A stretch of DNA of 64,000 nucleotides from Zhouia spongiae (GCF_022760175.1 NZ_CP094326.1:3398804-3462803); one strand, 5' to 3'; positions 44,958 to 56,500 are shown, numbered from the stretch's first letter. Notes: generated by a model not told the origin, from the sequence alone. Numbers and translations: made by a program.

Positions 44958-45833
44958 TTAAAAATTAGTATTGTATTTATAGAATCCTTGACCACTTTTT
45001 CTCCCAAGCATCCCTGCTTGCGTCATTTTATATAATAATGGACATGGCCTATATTTTCCATCTTTAAAACTATCATACAATACCTCCATAGAGTGCAATA
45101 TTGTATCAATTCCTATTAAATCAGCAGTTTCTAAAGGTCCCATGGTTTGGGCGTAGCTATTTTTCAAAATATTATCTATATCTGATGCTGATGCAACATT
45201 CTCTTGAACCAAAAAAGCTGCTTCATTAATCATAAACGTCATTAAACGATTGGATACAAATCCTGGCATATCATTTATAACTATAGAATCTTTCTTCATC
45301 TTACTTAACAAATCATTTGTAACTGAAATTGTTTTATCATTAGTTAGGACACCTTTAATCACCTCCACTGAATCTTTTAATGGGACTGGATTCATAAAAT
45401 GAACACCGATTACTCGTTCCGGGTTGTCAACAATATGGGCTATTTTTGTGATTGAAATACAGGATGTATTTGCAGCGAAAACTGTTGATTCTGTACAAAT
45501 TGAATTGATTTTACTATAGACTTGTTTTTTTATTTCCCAATTTTCAGTAACATTTTCTATTATATAGTCTACATTCTCTAACTCTTGATAGTTAGTAGTG
45601 AACTTAATAAAATTCAATACCTCATTAACATCAATTTTATTCTTCTCTTTACTATAAATAGAATATAGCCTTACATTTTGCTGGATTCTTGCTTTAGCTT
45701 CCTTTAATTTAACCTCTGTTATATCCAGTAAAACAACTGAAATATTTTTTTGAGCCAGATTTTGTGCAACGCCAATTCCTATAGTACCGGCTCCGATCAC
45801 ACCAACAACTTTAAATCTATTCTTATTCTCCAT
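44958..45833 (-). CDS. 3-hydroxyacyl-CoA dehydrogenase-like enzyme (FkbK type) for extender-unit synthesis
   Basis: 291 aa, the length of bacterial 3-hydroxybutyryl-CoA dehydrogenases. An N-terminal Rossmann fold begins VGVIGAGTIGIGVAQ (GxGxxG, NAD-binding). The catalytic His is in VIGVHFMNPVP, and MPGFVSNRLM marks the start of the C-terminal helical domain. FkbK-type relatives oxidise the terminal hydroxyl of an ACP-bound C3 unit to an aldehyde, before the acyl-CoA dehydrogenase-like partner takes it to the acid. Here the hydroxyl would be the serine side chain. It is the first gene of the cassette, 30 bp after the P3 stop, so probably in the same transcript. An ordinary fatty-acid role is less likely given the ACP and SerRS-like ligase that follow. 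Confidence 0.88.
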   Translation of the reverse strand: MENKNRFKVVGVIGAGTIGIGVAQNLAQKNISVVLLDITEVKLKEAKARIQQNVRLYSIYSKEKNKIDVNEVLNFIKFTTNYQELENVDYIIENVTENWEIKKQVYSKINSICTESTVFAANTSCISITKIAHIVDNPERVIGVHFMNPVPLKDSVEVIKGVLTNDKTISVTNDLLSKMKKDSIVINDMPGFVSNRLMTFMINEAAFLVQENVASASDIDNILKNSYAQTMGPLETADLIGIDTILHSMEVLYDSFKDGKYRPCPLLYKMTQAGMLGRKSGQGFYKYNTNF

Positions 45834-45863
45834 TAGTATTAGTCTTGTTTAAAATTAGTAATT

Positions 45864-48800
45864 CTATATATCAATTTTATTTGATTTAGGATTACTTTGT
45901 CCTATATTTACTTTTTCAACTTTATTTATTCTTATATTTTCACATGCTTCATAATCCTTTTCAATTGATAATGCCAATTTATACAGGATACTATTTTCAA
46001 AAATTGCCTTCAATGGTATATCTTTATTAAAGGTATATTTAATAGATGATATAATTTGGGTGGCGAGTAATGAATGACCACCAAGTTCAAAGAAATTATC
46101 ATTAATTCCCACCTTTTCAACTCCTAATAACTCTTGCCAAATTATAGCAAGATTCTTCTCTATTTCCGTCTTGGGAGGAACATATTCATTGGTCATTTGA
46201 AGATTACCTTGCGGATCCGGTAAAGCTTTCTTATCAATCTTACCATTTGAGGTTAAAGGCATGGCCTCTAAGCTTACAAACAACGAAGGAACCATATAAT
46301 CAGGTAAAGTCTTTGATAGTGCTTCTCTTAGTTTCTCGATCTTCAAACCTTGACTAGCATCCACATCTTGGGAAGGAACCACATACCCCACCAATTGCTT
46401 ATTTCCTGTGGCATCTTCCTTGGCCAATACAACACTCGAACTTACTTGATCTTGTTGGTTTAACACTGATTCAATCTCTCCCAACTCTATCCTAAAACCT
46501 CTGATTTTTACTTGGTCATCTAGTCTACCGATAAACTCAATGTTCCCATCTGGTAAATATCTAGCCAAATCTCCCGTCTTATAAAGTCTTGAATTTGGAT
46601 CTTTACTAAATGGATCCTTTATGAATTTTTTACGCGTCAAATCAGGCTGATTCAAATAGCCTCGAGCTAATCCATTTCCCGAAATACATAACTCTCCAAC
46701 AACTCCGATCGGAACAGACTTTTGGGTTTTATCAAGAATGTAGACCTTTGTGTTCTCTATTGGCTGGCCTATAGTTTCACATCCATCAAGTGTTCTTAAT
46801 GAATATGTTGTATAGGTTGTATCTTCTGATGGCCCATATAAATCATAAACTTTAATATTTCCTCCCTGCTCGTATAACTCATTAACTATCTTCTTACTCA
46901 AATATTCACCTGCTAAATTTATTGTTTTTACTGTCGAAGGTATCTCTTTTTGATCAAGAAGATATTTAATTCCTGAAGGAACAGTATTTATAAAAGTTAT
47001 TTTTTGTTTATTAATTGATTCTGTTACGGATAATATATTCTTCTCAAGAATTATGCTACAACCTATACTTAATGGTAAATAAAGTTCAAAAATTGATAAA
47101 TCAAAAGCTATAGAAGTCGAGGCTAATGTGCCTGCCAATTCCTGTTTGGAGTACAATTTCTGAGCCCATTTTAGTAATGAAAATGTATTCCTATGCTCTA
47201 CCATAACTCCTTTGGGATTGCCTGTTGAACCCGAGGTATATATAACATATGCCAGGTTATCTCCCTTAACTCCTGTTTCAATATTTGTTCTAGGAGCTTT
47301 GGCTATCTTTTCCCATTCAGAATCAAGATAAATAATCTCTGAATTTGTTTTTGGCAACTCTATTTGTTCTTGTGTTAAAACTATAGCACAATTCGTGTCT
47401 TTAAACATGTAAGAGATTCTCTCCTCTGGATAGGTCGGGTCAATAGGTACATAAGCGCCTCCTGCCTTTAGTATTCCTAACAATCCTACTATCATTTCCA
47501 ATGAACGCTCTACACAAATACCTACTAAACTTTCCGCCTTTACGCCTTTACTCTGTAAATAATACGCTAGCTGATTTGACCTTTCATTTAACTCTCGATA
47601 AGTCAAAGAATCACCTTCAAATACTACGGCCACATTATCTGGGGTCTTTTCTGACTGCTCCTCAAATAATTGATGAATACATTTTTCCTTAGGATAATCT
47701 ACTTGGGTGTCATTCCAATCAAAAAGTAACTGCTGCCTTTCTGAAGAAGTCAGTAACTCTATGTCTGATATTTTGATATTAGGATTAAGAATTATTGTAT
47801 CAATAAGAATTTTGTAGTGTTTAATCATTCGATCAATACTGTGTCTATCAAAAAGATCCGTATTGTATTCTATTCTTCCATAAAGACCTTTTTGCGTCTC
47901 AGTAAATTCTAATGTCAAATCAAATCTAGAAACAATTTGTTCAAAATTTAGAGGCTTCAGGCTTAATTCACCGAGGGAAAGTTCACTTACCGGATTATTC
48001 TGCAAGATCATCATTACTTGAAATAACGGAGAGTACGCCAAGTTCCTATTGGGCTGTGTAATTTCAACCACTTTCTCAAAAGGAATATCTTGATTAGAAT
48101 AGGCATCAAGTGTTACATTTTTTATTTGTTCAACAAAATTTAAAAAACTAAAATCATCATTCAAATTAGTTCTTAAAGCAAGTGTATTCACAAAAAATCC
48201 TATTAATGGCTCTATTTCTATTCTGGTCCTGTTCGCAATTGGCGAACCTACACAAATATCACTCTGTCCAGTATACTTATATAATAATACTTTAAACAGT
48301 GATAACAGGGTCATAAATAATGTAACATCATTATCCTTAGAAAAGGCATAGAGCTTTTCTGAAATGGATTTATTTAACTGAAAATAAACATTAGCTCCAT
48401 TATACGTTTGTTCAATAGGTCTGGATTTATTAATTGGTAATTTAAGTGTTGGCAACCCGGACAATTGATTTTTCCAATATTCCGATTGTTTTGTCAAAAT
48501 ATCACCATCAATGTAATTCCTTTGCCAAACCGCATAATCTGCATACTGAATTTCCAAATCAGGTAAAGGAGATGATTTATTCTCATTGTATGCATTATAT
48601 AAAATTGAAATTTCTTTATATAATACAGAAATTGACCACCCATCTGAAATGATATGGTGTTTATTGAGAAACAATACATGATTATCTTTTTCTAATTTAT
48701 ATAGTTCAATATCAATTAAACTATCATTAACTAAATCAAAATGCTTCTGAGAATTTAATTGAATTCTTTTTAGAATACTCTTAGTAGCTTTTTTTTCGGA

Positions 48801-51800
48801 TTTATTACTAAAATCAATTATTTTAAGCTCAAATTTCGATTCTTTATTAATTTTTTGAAAAGGAAGATTGTTTATTGTAATAATATTAGTTCTCAAAACT
48901 TCATGTCTTCTTATTATTTCAGTAAAAGTTTTTTCCAAAATTTTAAAATCAAGCCTTCCTACTAATTTAGCTGCACCAGGCATATTATAAGCTGAATTAT
49001 CTGAATATTGGTCTATAAACCATAAACGCTCTTGAGCAAAAGATAAAGGTAAGTGTTGTACCCTTGGAATTGCCGTAACCCTAGAAATTCCTACCGCAGA
49101 TTTTGAATTAGCAATAGTTTTAGCAAAATCCATTAATATTGGTTTCTGAAATATTAATTTCAAAGGTAATTCAACATTAATTTCATCCCTAATTTTGGAT
49201 ATTAACTGTGTAGCTATCAAAGAATGGCCACCTAATTCAAAGAAGTTATCAAAAATTCCAATTTTACTAACACCTAATAAATCTTGCCAAATCTTGGTAA
49301 GTTTTTGCTCTATATTAGTACGGGGAGCCACATAAATATTTTCAGTTTCTATTCTCTCTTTACCTATTTCTGGTAATAAATTATCATCAATTTTCCCATT
49401 CAAGGTTAATGGTATATTTTCTATTGACACGAAATGAGACGGGATCATGAACGCAGGTAATTTTCTTTCTAAATACTTCCTGATTTCATTAATGTTCTCA
49501 ATAATAGAATCTCTTTTTATGGTGTCATTTGAATATTCACGAACCTTCATATTACCAAATTGCTCGGATTTATTTATGACAACCCTACCATCAATTTTTT
49601 TATTAATGAATAAAACATTACACAGATATTTATTTTCATTCCAAACAACTTCCTTTCTATAATTATCAACACATATCTCTAATAGAGGTTTGTAACCTTC
49701 AACCGGTTCATTCCTAATTTGACTCTTGATTTCGTTCAATGTAGCTCCCTCTTCCTCAATAAGCTGAGATAAAACTTCGTCTTCTTCCAAAAAATAATTT
49801 GGGACATTTTCCAAGGATACAACATCTATATTTTCATCTTGAAGTACTTTATCTAATTTTTCATATAATTCGTTCTCCACGCTCCAATCAAATCTCTTAT
49901 CAACTTCTTTTACAAAATCATTATTAATATGTAAAATTACATTATACCGATACTTATTCATTTCTGTTTGATACTTTCCCTGTTTATATCTTATATCTAC
50001 ATGAGAAACTCTTGGAAATCGTTTTTGTAAATAAACGAAATATTGGGGATCAATTATTAATTCTTTTTCATTCCTCATTTCGTTTTTTATTCTTTCTTTC
50101 AGAGTGTTAACAGATTGTCCTTCGTCTATTTTATACAATTCCGTCGATCTGAAAAAATCTTCCATTAATTGATAATTTCTTATATCTCCAACTATGATGA
50201 ATCCCTTACCCGGAATTTTTTCCATGCTATCAACCAAAACCTTTTCAAAGTAATTAAGATTTGGAAAGTATTGAGTTACAGAATTTATAATGATAGTATC
50301 CACATCATTTACATTGAGGTTATGGATTTCATCTGCTCCTCTTAAAAACAATTCTACATTTCCGTATATATCGATTTCGGAATTAATAATTTCATTTAAA
50401 TAGTTTATAGATTCTTTTGAATTATCTATACCATAATACTTTTTTAAATCTGGCACCAATTCAAATAATAGTAAACCAGTTCCACTTCCTATTTCTAATA
50501 TTGTAGAGGGCTTAAATTGCTTTATTAAATCTATGGTATTTTCTAACCATTCTAACATTTCATTCTTCCCAATGGGTAGTCCTGTGAAACTACTATTCCA
50601 ACCAATGAATTCGTTTTTATTTTTAGATTCAATTTTTGAATATGTATCATCATATAATGATACCCAATCCTCTACCCTTTTCCCTGTAATTATATCATTA
50701 TTATTGCGATGGTTATGAAATTTAATATAGGCTACTATTTCATTAATCTTTGTAACCTTACTATTCAAGGACCTTACAATTGCTATTTCAACATTTGAAT
50801 GATTTAAAAGATTGGATTCAATTTCATTGAGCTCAACTCTAAAACCACGAACCTTTACTTGATTATCTATCCTACTTATAAATTCAATATTACCATCGGA
50901 GTTGTATTTTACCAAATCTCCAGTTTTATACAATCTCTGATTGGTGTCATCTTTAAAAGGATTTTTTATAAATCGCTTGGCGGTTAGTTCAGGCTGATTT
51001 AAATACTCACGAGCTAAGCCATCTCCTGAAATATATAATTCACCAGCAACTCCTGAAGGCACAAGGTTCCGGTTTTTATCTAGAATATACAATTCTGTAT
51101 TGTCAAGAGGTTTTCCAATTGGTACTGTATTTTCATATGTGTTTGATACTTCATGAAAACATGTAAAAACTGTTGACTCGGTTGGCCCATATACATGAAT
51201 AATTTTACCACTTCCAAGAATGTTGTAAGCATCATTCACATGTCTATTGGAAACCAATTCACCTCCAAATAATATTTTTCTTATACTTTTTAAAGCTTCT
51301 ACATTATAATCAATTATTGAATTAAATAGAGCAGTGGTAACGAATAATACACTAATATCTTTGGAAATAATGTAGTCGGTTAGTTGTTTAACGTCCATTA
51401 CTATTTCCTTTTCTAATAATACTAATGTCGATCCGTTTAATAATGCTGCATATATATCAAATACTGAACCATCGAATGCATAATTTGATAATTGAAGAAT
51501 ATTATCATTCCTGGATATCTCAATGTAATTTAGACTCTTTGCTATTCGATAAACGCTATAATGATTAATTAAGGTTCCTTTAGGCTTTCCTGTTGAACCT
51601 GAAGTATATATCACATATGCTAAATTATTACCGATTACCTTAGAATTTATATTATCAATTGGCTCTTTATCTATTCTATCCCAATCTGAATCGAGATATA
51701 ATATTTTTGAATCAAATTGAGGTAATTTTATATGCTTTTGACTTAAAACTATTTCACAATTTGCATCTTCAATCATGTATGAAATTCTTTCCTGTGGAAA

Positions 51801-53594
51801 AGTAGGGTCAATTGGGACATAAGCCCCTCCAGCTTTTAGAATTCCAAGAATTCCTATTATCATCTCCAAAGAACGGTCAACACAAATTCCTACAAAATCC
51901 TCTACTTTAACCCCTTTATTACATAAATAATAACTTAATTTATTAGCCCTTTCATTTAATTCTTTATAAGTTAATACTTCCTCTTTAAAGGTAAGTGCTA
52001 TATTGTATGGCGTCTTTAAAACCTGTTCTTCGAAAAGTTGATGTATACATTTTTCCTTAGGATATTCTACAAATGTATCATTCCGGTCGAATATTAACTG
52101 TTTAGTTTCATGCTCTGGTAGTATGTCTAGTTCAGAAATTCTCAAATTTGGATTAGAAATTATAGATTGAATTAGTTCCTGAAAATGCCGTATCATTCTT
52201 TCTATACTATTTCTATCGAATAAATCAGTATTATACTCAATCATACCTGCCAATCCTCCAATTGTTTCCGTTAAATCTATGGTTAAATCAAATTTTGAAA
52301 TAACCCGTTCAAGAGCCAAAGGTTTTAAAGTCAAGTCACCAAGAGATAGTTCACTTACAGGATTGTTTTGTAAAACAATCATTACCTGTACCAAGGGAGA
52401 ATATGATATATTTCTTTCCGACAATACAGTATCTACAACTTTCTCAAATGGCACATCTTGATTATCATATGCCTCTAGAGTGGTTCGTTTTACATTTTTA
52501 ACAAATTCTTTAAATGTAATTTGGTCATTTAGATTACTTCGCAAGGCAAGAGTATTAACAAAAAAGCCAATTAAAGGTTCTATTTCACTTTTAGTCCTGT
52601 TTGCTATTGGTGAACCCACGCAAATATCTTCTTGCCCAGTATACTTGTATAAGAGAACTTTAAATATGGCTAATAAGGTCATGTAAAGTGTAACATCATT
52701 ATCCTTACTAAATAAATTTAATTGATCAGTTAGTTCCCTATTAATATTTAAAGGGAGATTTCTTCCATTAAATGTTTGTTCTTTCGGGCGCTGATTGTCG
52801 ATAGGTAATTCTATTAATTGGGTATTATTCAATTTAACCTTCCAATATTCTAATTGTTTTTGTAATGTCTCACCTTGAATATGATTTCTTTGCCATACGG
52901 AATAATCGGAATACTGAATTTCCAATTCAGGTAATGGAGAAGGTTTTTGTTCAATAAATGCTTTATATAAAACCGAAATTTCTTTAAATAAAACATAAAA
53001 TGACCATCCATCAGATATTATGTGATGTTGGTTTAAAAACAGAATATACTCTTCTTGATTAATTTTATAAAGAATTACTCTTATTAAACTATCATATGTC
53101 AAATCAAAAGGCTTTTCTGATTCCAATTTGATTTGTCCATGAATTATTTCATTAGCTTTATCATGATTTAAATAACTGTGATCAATTACATTAAGTTTAA
53201 ACTTAATTTCATCTTGAATAATTTGTCTTGGCTCATTATTAATAGTTATAATATTAGTTCTTAAAACCTCATGCCTTTTAATAATTTCTAAAAATGTTGC
53301 TTCCAGAACTTTAATATCAAGATTCCCTACTAATTTTATTGCCTGAACAACATTGTAACTGGAATTATTCTCATATTGATCTATAAACCATAGACGTTCT
53401 TGGGCGAACGATAATGGTCTATATTTACTTTTTAAAAGAGTGATGATTCCTTGTTTATTATTCCGTATTTCATCTAGTATTTTATCAGTAATTATTTTTT
53501 TATCTGCTTCAATTAATAATTCTTCATTTTCAACACTTAACGAAACATTTAATTTAATCAAGTATTCTACTAACTTAATAACATCCATATCCAT
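45864..53594 (-). CDS. P3: bimodular NRPS, docking-C-A(Ile-like)+N-MT-PCP-C-A(Ala)-PCP
   Basis: 2576 aa. TubC docking: ~3-55. C1: ~60-480 (HHIISDG). A1: ~500-965, pocket D-G-F-F-L-G-V-V-F-K, one residue from the bacitracin isoleucine code, so Ile or another branched residue. Methyltransferase insertion: ~965-1355, with EDWVSLYDDTYS and ILEIGSGTGLLLFEL, the layout of NRPS N-methyltransferases. PCP1: Ser ~1455. C2: ~1510-1935. A2: ~1950-2440, pocket as in P6, alanine. PCP2: Ser ~2506. Module 1 and C2 are diverged and not part of the repeats. From the C-A linker of module 2 onward the sequence switches abruptly to the repeat family, so the alanine A domain was grafted onto an older C domain. Two in-frame Met codons (MDMD) begin the gene. 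It starts 4 bp after the P2 stop. It should add N-methyl-Ile, then Ala. Confidence 0.96.
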   Translation of the reverse strand: MDMDVIKLVEYLIKLNVSLSVENEELLIEADKKIITDKILDEIRNNKQGIITLLKSKYRPLSFAQERLWFIDQYENNSSYNVVQAIKLVGNLDIKVLEATFLEIIKRHEVLRTNIITINNEPRQIIQDEIKFKLNVIDHSYLNHDKANEIIHGQIKLESEKPFDLTYDSLIRVILYKINQEEYILFLNQHHIISDGWSFYVLFKEISVLYKAFIEQKPSPLPELEIQYSDYSVWQRNHIQGETLQKQLEYWKVKLNNTQLIELPIDNQRPKEQTFNGRNLPLNINRELTDQLNLFSKDNDVTLYMTLLAIFKVLLYKYTGQEDICVGSPIANRTKSEIEPLIGFFVNTLALRSNLNDQITFKEFVKNVKRTTLEAYDNQDVPFEKVVDTVLSERNISYSPLVQVMIVLQNNPVSELSLGDLTLKPLALERVISKFDLTIDLTETIGGLAGMIEYNTDLFDRNSIERMIRHFQELIQSIISNPNLRISELDILPEHETKQLIFDRNDTFVEYPKEKCIHQLFEEQVLKTPYNIALTFKEEVLTYKELNERANKLSYYLCNKGVKVEDFVGICVDRSLEMIIGILGILKAGGAYVPIDPTFPQERISYMIEDANCEIVLSQKHIKLPQFDSKILYLDSDWDRIDKEPIDNINSKVIGNNLAYVIYTSGSTGKPKGTLINHYSVYRIAKSLNYIEISRNDNILQLSNYAFDGSVFDIYAALLNGSTLVLLEKEIVMDVKQLTDYIISKDISVLFVTTALFNSIIDYNVEALKSIRKILFGGELVSNRHVNDAYNILGSGKIIHVYGPTESTVFTCFHEVSNTYENTVPIGKPLDNTELYILDKNRNLVPSGVAGELYISGDGLAREYLNQPELTAKRFIKNPFKDDTNQRLYKTGDLVKYNSDGNIEFISRIDNQVKVRGFRVELNEIESNLLNHSNVEIAIVRSLNSKVTKINEIVAYIKFHNHRNNNDIITGKRVEDWVSLYDDTYSKIESKNKNEFIGWNSSFTGLPIGKNEMLEWLENTIDLIKQFKPSTILEIGSGTGLLLFELVPDLKKYYGIDNSKESINYLNEIINSEIDIYGNVELFLRGADEIHNLNVNDVDTIIINSVTQYFPNLNYFEKVLVDSMEKIPGKGFIIVGDIRNYQLMEDFFRSTELYKIDEGQSVNTLKERIKNEMRNEKELIIDPQYFVYLQKRFPRVSHVDIRYKQGKYQTEMNKYRYNVILHINNDFVKEVDKRFDWSVENELYEKLDKVLQDENIDVVSLENVPNYFLEEDEVLSQLIEEEGATLNEIKSQIRNEPVEGYKPLLEICVDNYRKEVVWNENKYLCNVLFINKKIDGRVVINKSEQFGNMKVREYSNDTIKRDSIIENINEIRKYLERKLPAFMIPSHFVSIENIPLTLNGKIDDNLLPEIGKERIETENIYVAPRTNIEQKLTKIWQDLLGVSKIGIFDNFFELGGHSLIATQLISKIRDEINVELPLKLIFQKPILMDFAKTIANSKSAVGISRVTAIPRVQHLPLSFAQERLWFIDQYSDNSAYNMPGAAKLVGRLDFKILEKTFTEIIRRHEVLRTNIITINNLPFQKINKESKFELKIIDFSNKSEKKATKSILKRIQLNSQKHFDLVNDSLIDIELYKLEKDNHVLFLNKHHIISDGWSISVLYKEISILYNAYNENKSSPLPDLEIQYADYAVWQRNYIDGDILTKQSEYWKNQLSGLPTLKLPINKSRPIEQTYNGANVYFQLNKSISEKLYAFSKDNDVTLFMTLLSLFKVLLYKYTGQSDICVGSPIANRTRIEIEPLIGFFVNTLALRTNLNDDFSFLNFVEQIKNVTLDAYSNQDIPFEKVVEITQPNRNLAYSPLFQVMMILQNNPVSELSLGELSLKPLNFEQIVSRFDLTLEFTETQKGLYGRIEYNTDLFDRHSIDRMIKHYKILIDTIILNPNIKISDIELLTSSERQQLLFDWNDTQVDYPKEKCIHQLFEEQSEKTPDNVAVVFEGDSLTYRELNERSNQLAYYLQSKGVKAESLVGICVERSLEMIVGLLGILKAGGAYVPIDPTYPEERISYMFKDTNCAIVLTQEQIELPKTNSEIIYLDSEWEKIAKAPRTNIETGVKGDNLAYVIYTSGSTGNPKGVMVEHRNTFSLLKWAQKLYSKQELAGTLASTSIAFDLSIFELYLPLSIGCSIILEKNILSVTESINKQKITFINTVPSGIKYLLDQKEIPSTVKTINLAGEYLSKKIVNELYEQGGNIKVYDLYGPSEDTTYTTYSLRTLDGCETIGQPIENTKVYILDKTQKSVPIGVVGELCISGNGLARGYLNQPDLTRKKFIKDPFSKDPNSRLYKTGDLARYLPDGNIEFIGRLDDQVKIRGFRIELGEIESVLNQQDQVSSSVVLAKEDATGNKQLVGYVVPSQDVDASQGLKIEKLREALSKTLPDYMVPSLFVSLEAMPLTSNGKIDKKALPDPQGNLQMTNEYVPPKTEIEKNLAIIWQELLGVEKVGINDNFFELGGHSLLATQIISSIKYTFNKDIPLKAIFENSILYKLALSIEKDYEACENIRINKVEKVNIGQSNPKSNKIDI
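47203..47765 (-). repeat. A-N-terminal repeat (half copy) in P3 module 2
   Basis: Identity to the repeat family begins at DIELLTSSERQQ, exactly as in P4. The whole alanine A domain (about 46200-47765) is nearly identical to the P6 alanine domain at an offset of 27441 bp. Confidence 0.88.
49520..50705 (-). other. N-methyltransferase inserted in the first A domain of P3
   Basis: About 395 residues sit between the A-domain C-terminal lobe (VAYIKFHNH) and A10 (LPAFMIPSHF). SAM motif I is EIGSGTGLLLFE, followed by DTIIINSVTQYFPN (post-I/motif II region) and IIVGDIRNYQL, typical of NRPS N-methyltransferases. It should methylate the alpha-amino group of the tethered Ile-like residue. Confidence 0.88.
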
Positions 53595-53598
53595 ATCC

Positions 53599-56500
53599 CT
53601 ATACTTTAAATTTTTCTCTATTAATAGAACAATCTGAATTATTATTTATGACTTCATCATTAAATAATCCTTGACTCTTAGTTACCATTATTTTATCAAT
53701 TACATTGTTTGACTTTGCATTTTCAACAATATTTGAGAAACCTCTTAAATCCGGAGCTCCAAATAATGATTTTAATGGTAATTCTATACTGTGTTCAGTT
53801 CTAATTATTGAAATCACTCTTGTCGCCAATATAGAATTCCCTCCAAGCTCGAAAAAATTATCATTAACGCTTATTTCTTCTACACCTAATACCTTATTCC
53901 AAATAATTGCTATTTTGTATTCTGTTGGAGTGAAATTTCCTTCATTCAAATTAAATTGTACATCTTGATTATAGTTTTGTTCCTTTCTAAATAGCTCATA
54001 CTTTACTTCATTTATGTCCAATTTTGAAATTATTACTTGATCATAATTTGATTGATTAATTAAATTGTAATATACTTCAGCTCCTTCCTTTTGATTTACC
54101 GTATTTAACTGTAAAAGTCTTCCCAGCCCCTGCATTTTTCCATAATCCTTTTCAATAGTTAATGAATTTTCTTTCATCATTCCTATATCGATCCAGCCTA
54201 ACCAATTAGTAGAGATGATTTTAATATCTTTTCGTCCTATCTTATCTACCGCCAAATAATCCAAATAACTATTAGAAGCGCAATATTCAATTCGATTTAC
54301 ATCGCCCATTATACTAGCTAAGGATGATGTAAGGGCTATATATTTAGAATTACTTAGATTAAAGGTGTTAATAATATTATTTATACCATAAACTTTACCT
54401 TTAAATGCGTTTTTAACGTTTGGTAAGTCATACTTATCTACAGGAAGAGGTAAAACCCCGGCGGCATGAATTATACCATTTATATAGCCATGTTTATTTT
54501 CAATTTCTTCTTTAAGATTATTCAATTGATGTACATCTGATATATCAACATTACAAATATTAACTACCGATCCATTATCTCTAATCTCTTCAATAATTTG
54601 AAATTTCTGTTTATTATAATCAGAGCGTTGTAATTCATCAATATTATTCCTACTTACCAGAACAAATGTTACTTTATGTTTTTTTGAAATACAATTAGCC
54701 ATTGCTAACCCAACTCCACCTAAACCTCCTGTAATTAAAATAACATCATTATTTTCTATTAAATTATTCTCAGGAAACGAAGGGTTTATTTTAGCAAAGC
54801 TTTCTTTCCATAACTTTCCATATCTAAAAGCCAATAATTCTTCACTTTTTTTATAAGTTTCATCTGTAATAACCTGATAAACAAAAGGTACAATAATGCT
54901 TTTATCTGTACCTACATCAATCACCCTTGCATCTAGATTAGGAAATTCATGATTAATATTCCTGGTTGCTCCTACTAAAGTTCCATTAGATGGATTTATA
55001 CTATCCTTGCTGGTTATTTGAGCTAAATTATTGGTTAACACTAATAAACTCTTTAAATAATTAACATTCAGTAAATATTTATGTATCAAGAATATTGAAT
55101 AAAAGTTATAATTTAACGCATCATCAAGCAGATCTATATTATCTATAGATGCACAATGAATAATAGCATCATATTTTATATCCTGTGCCTTTATTGATCT
55201 TGTCATTTCTATAAAATCTGACTCATTCACAACACTTGAAAACAAAAGACTTGAATTACTATTATTTACTAAATTCAAATCGTATGATCCTAATACTATG
55301 ATATGAATCTCTTTCGCTATATCGGTAAAATCTAATGAATCCAACTGATCTTTTCTAACAAACACTAAAGCGGATTCGAATAACTTCTCTTTATTAATTA
55401 TACTACTTAGATTTGTTACTGCTGACCAAATTGGTGTTGACAACCATTTATCTTTTGGCAACATTTTTAGTTGACCGTTGAGATGGTCTTGCGTGTTTCC
55501 ATTTATCCAACATGTCTTATTGTCAAATTGATATGTAGGCAAATTTGTAAGCTTGTTTGCATGTTTAAACAGTTTTAAATCATTTGGCTTCCGAATAATT
55601 CCTATTTCCCAAAGTTTTCCAAAAATGTCTTCTTTGCTATTAAGATTTTTATATTTATGACTCTTTTCCTCCCTTATTGAAGGTAACAGTTTTAAAGTTC
55701 TTATTGATTTATTGTTATTTACATTTTTATATTTGTTAACAAAGTAACATAATCCATCATCTGGTCCAATTTGAATAAAACTGATTTGGCTGTTAAATTT
55801 CTCAGCAAGATTATCAATACCTTTTGCAAACTGGACGGTATTTCTAAGGTGTTTATACCAATAACTACCTTTTGAAACTTCACTCTTAGCAATTTCTCCA
55901 CTTAAATTAGATATAAATATCTTTTTAGGTTGATTTAATTTGATATCACTAAACAAGCTTTCTATTTCAAATGAAATATGCTCCATCATCCTAGAATGAC
56001 TTGCATATGATGTGTTCAATAGGACTGAAGGTATTTTTTCATTATCAATTTTCTCTTTAAGTTGTTTTATGGCTGCATCACTGCCTGAAATTACAATATC
56101 ATCTATTGAATTAACCAGTGATATTTCACAGTTAAATTCTTTAACGATATTACTAATTTGATCTTCACTGGCATTTACAGCCAACATTCCACCTAACTCC
56201 ATATTATTTAATAGCTTTGCTCTAGCTATTACAATCTTTATTGCGTCTTCTAAGCTAAATACACCTGATAAGGTCGCTGCAACATACTCACCCAGACTAT
56301 GTCCTATATAACCATCTGCCCGAATACCTAGTTTTTCAATATACTCAGCAAATGCATACTCTATAATAAATATTGATATCTGTGCCCATCTAGTTTCATT
56401 TATATCATATTGTTCATTCCCCAATTCAGGATACATGACATCATAAAGGTCTACCTCTAAATGTTCATTTGCTAGAGCTATTAACTTATCTATGCTCGCT

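Noticed and set aside
42130-45833. Methoxymalonyl-ACP pathway
   Set aside because: Neither an FkbH-type glyceryl loader nor a free O-methyltransferase is present in the window; the aaRS-like ligase fits an amino-acid substrate better.
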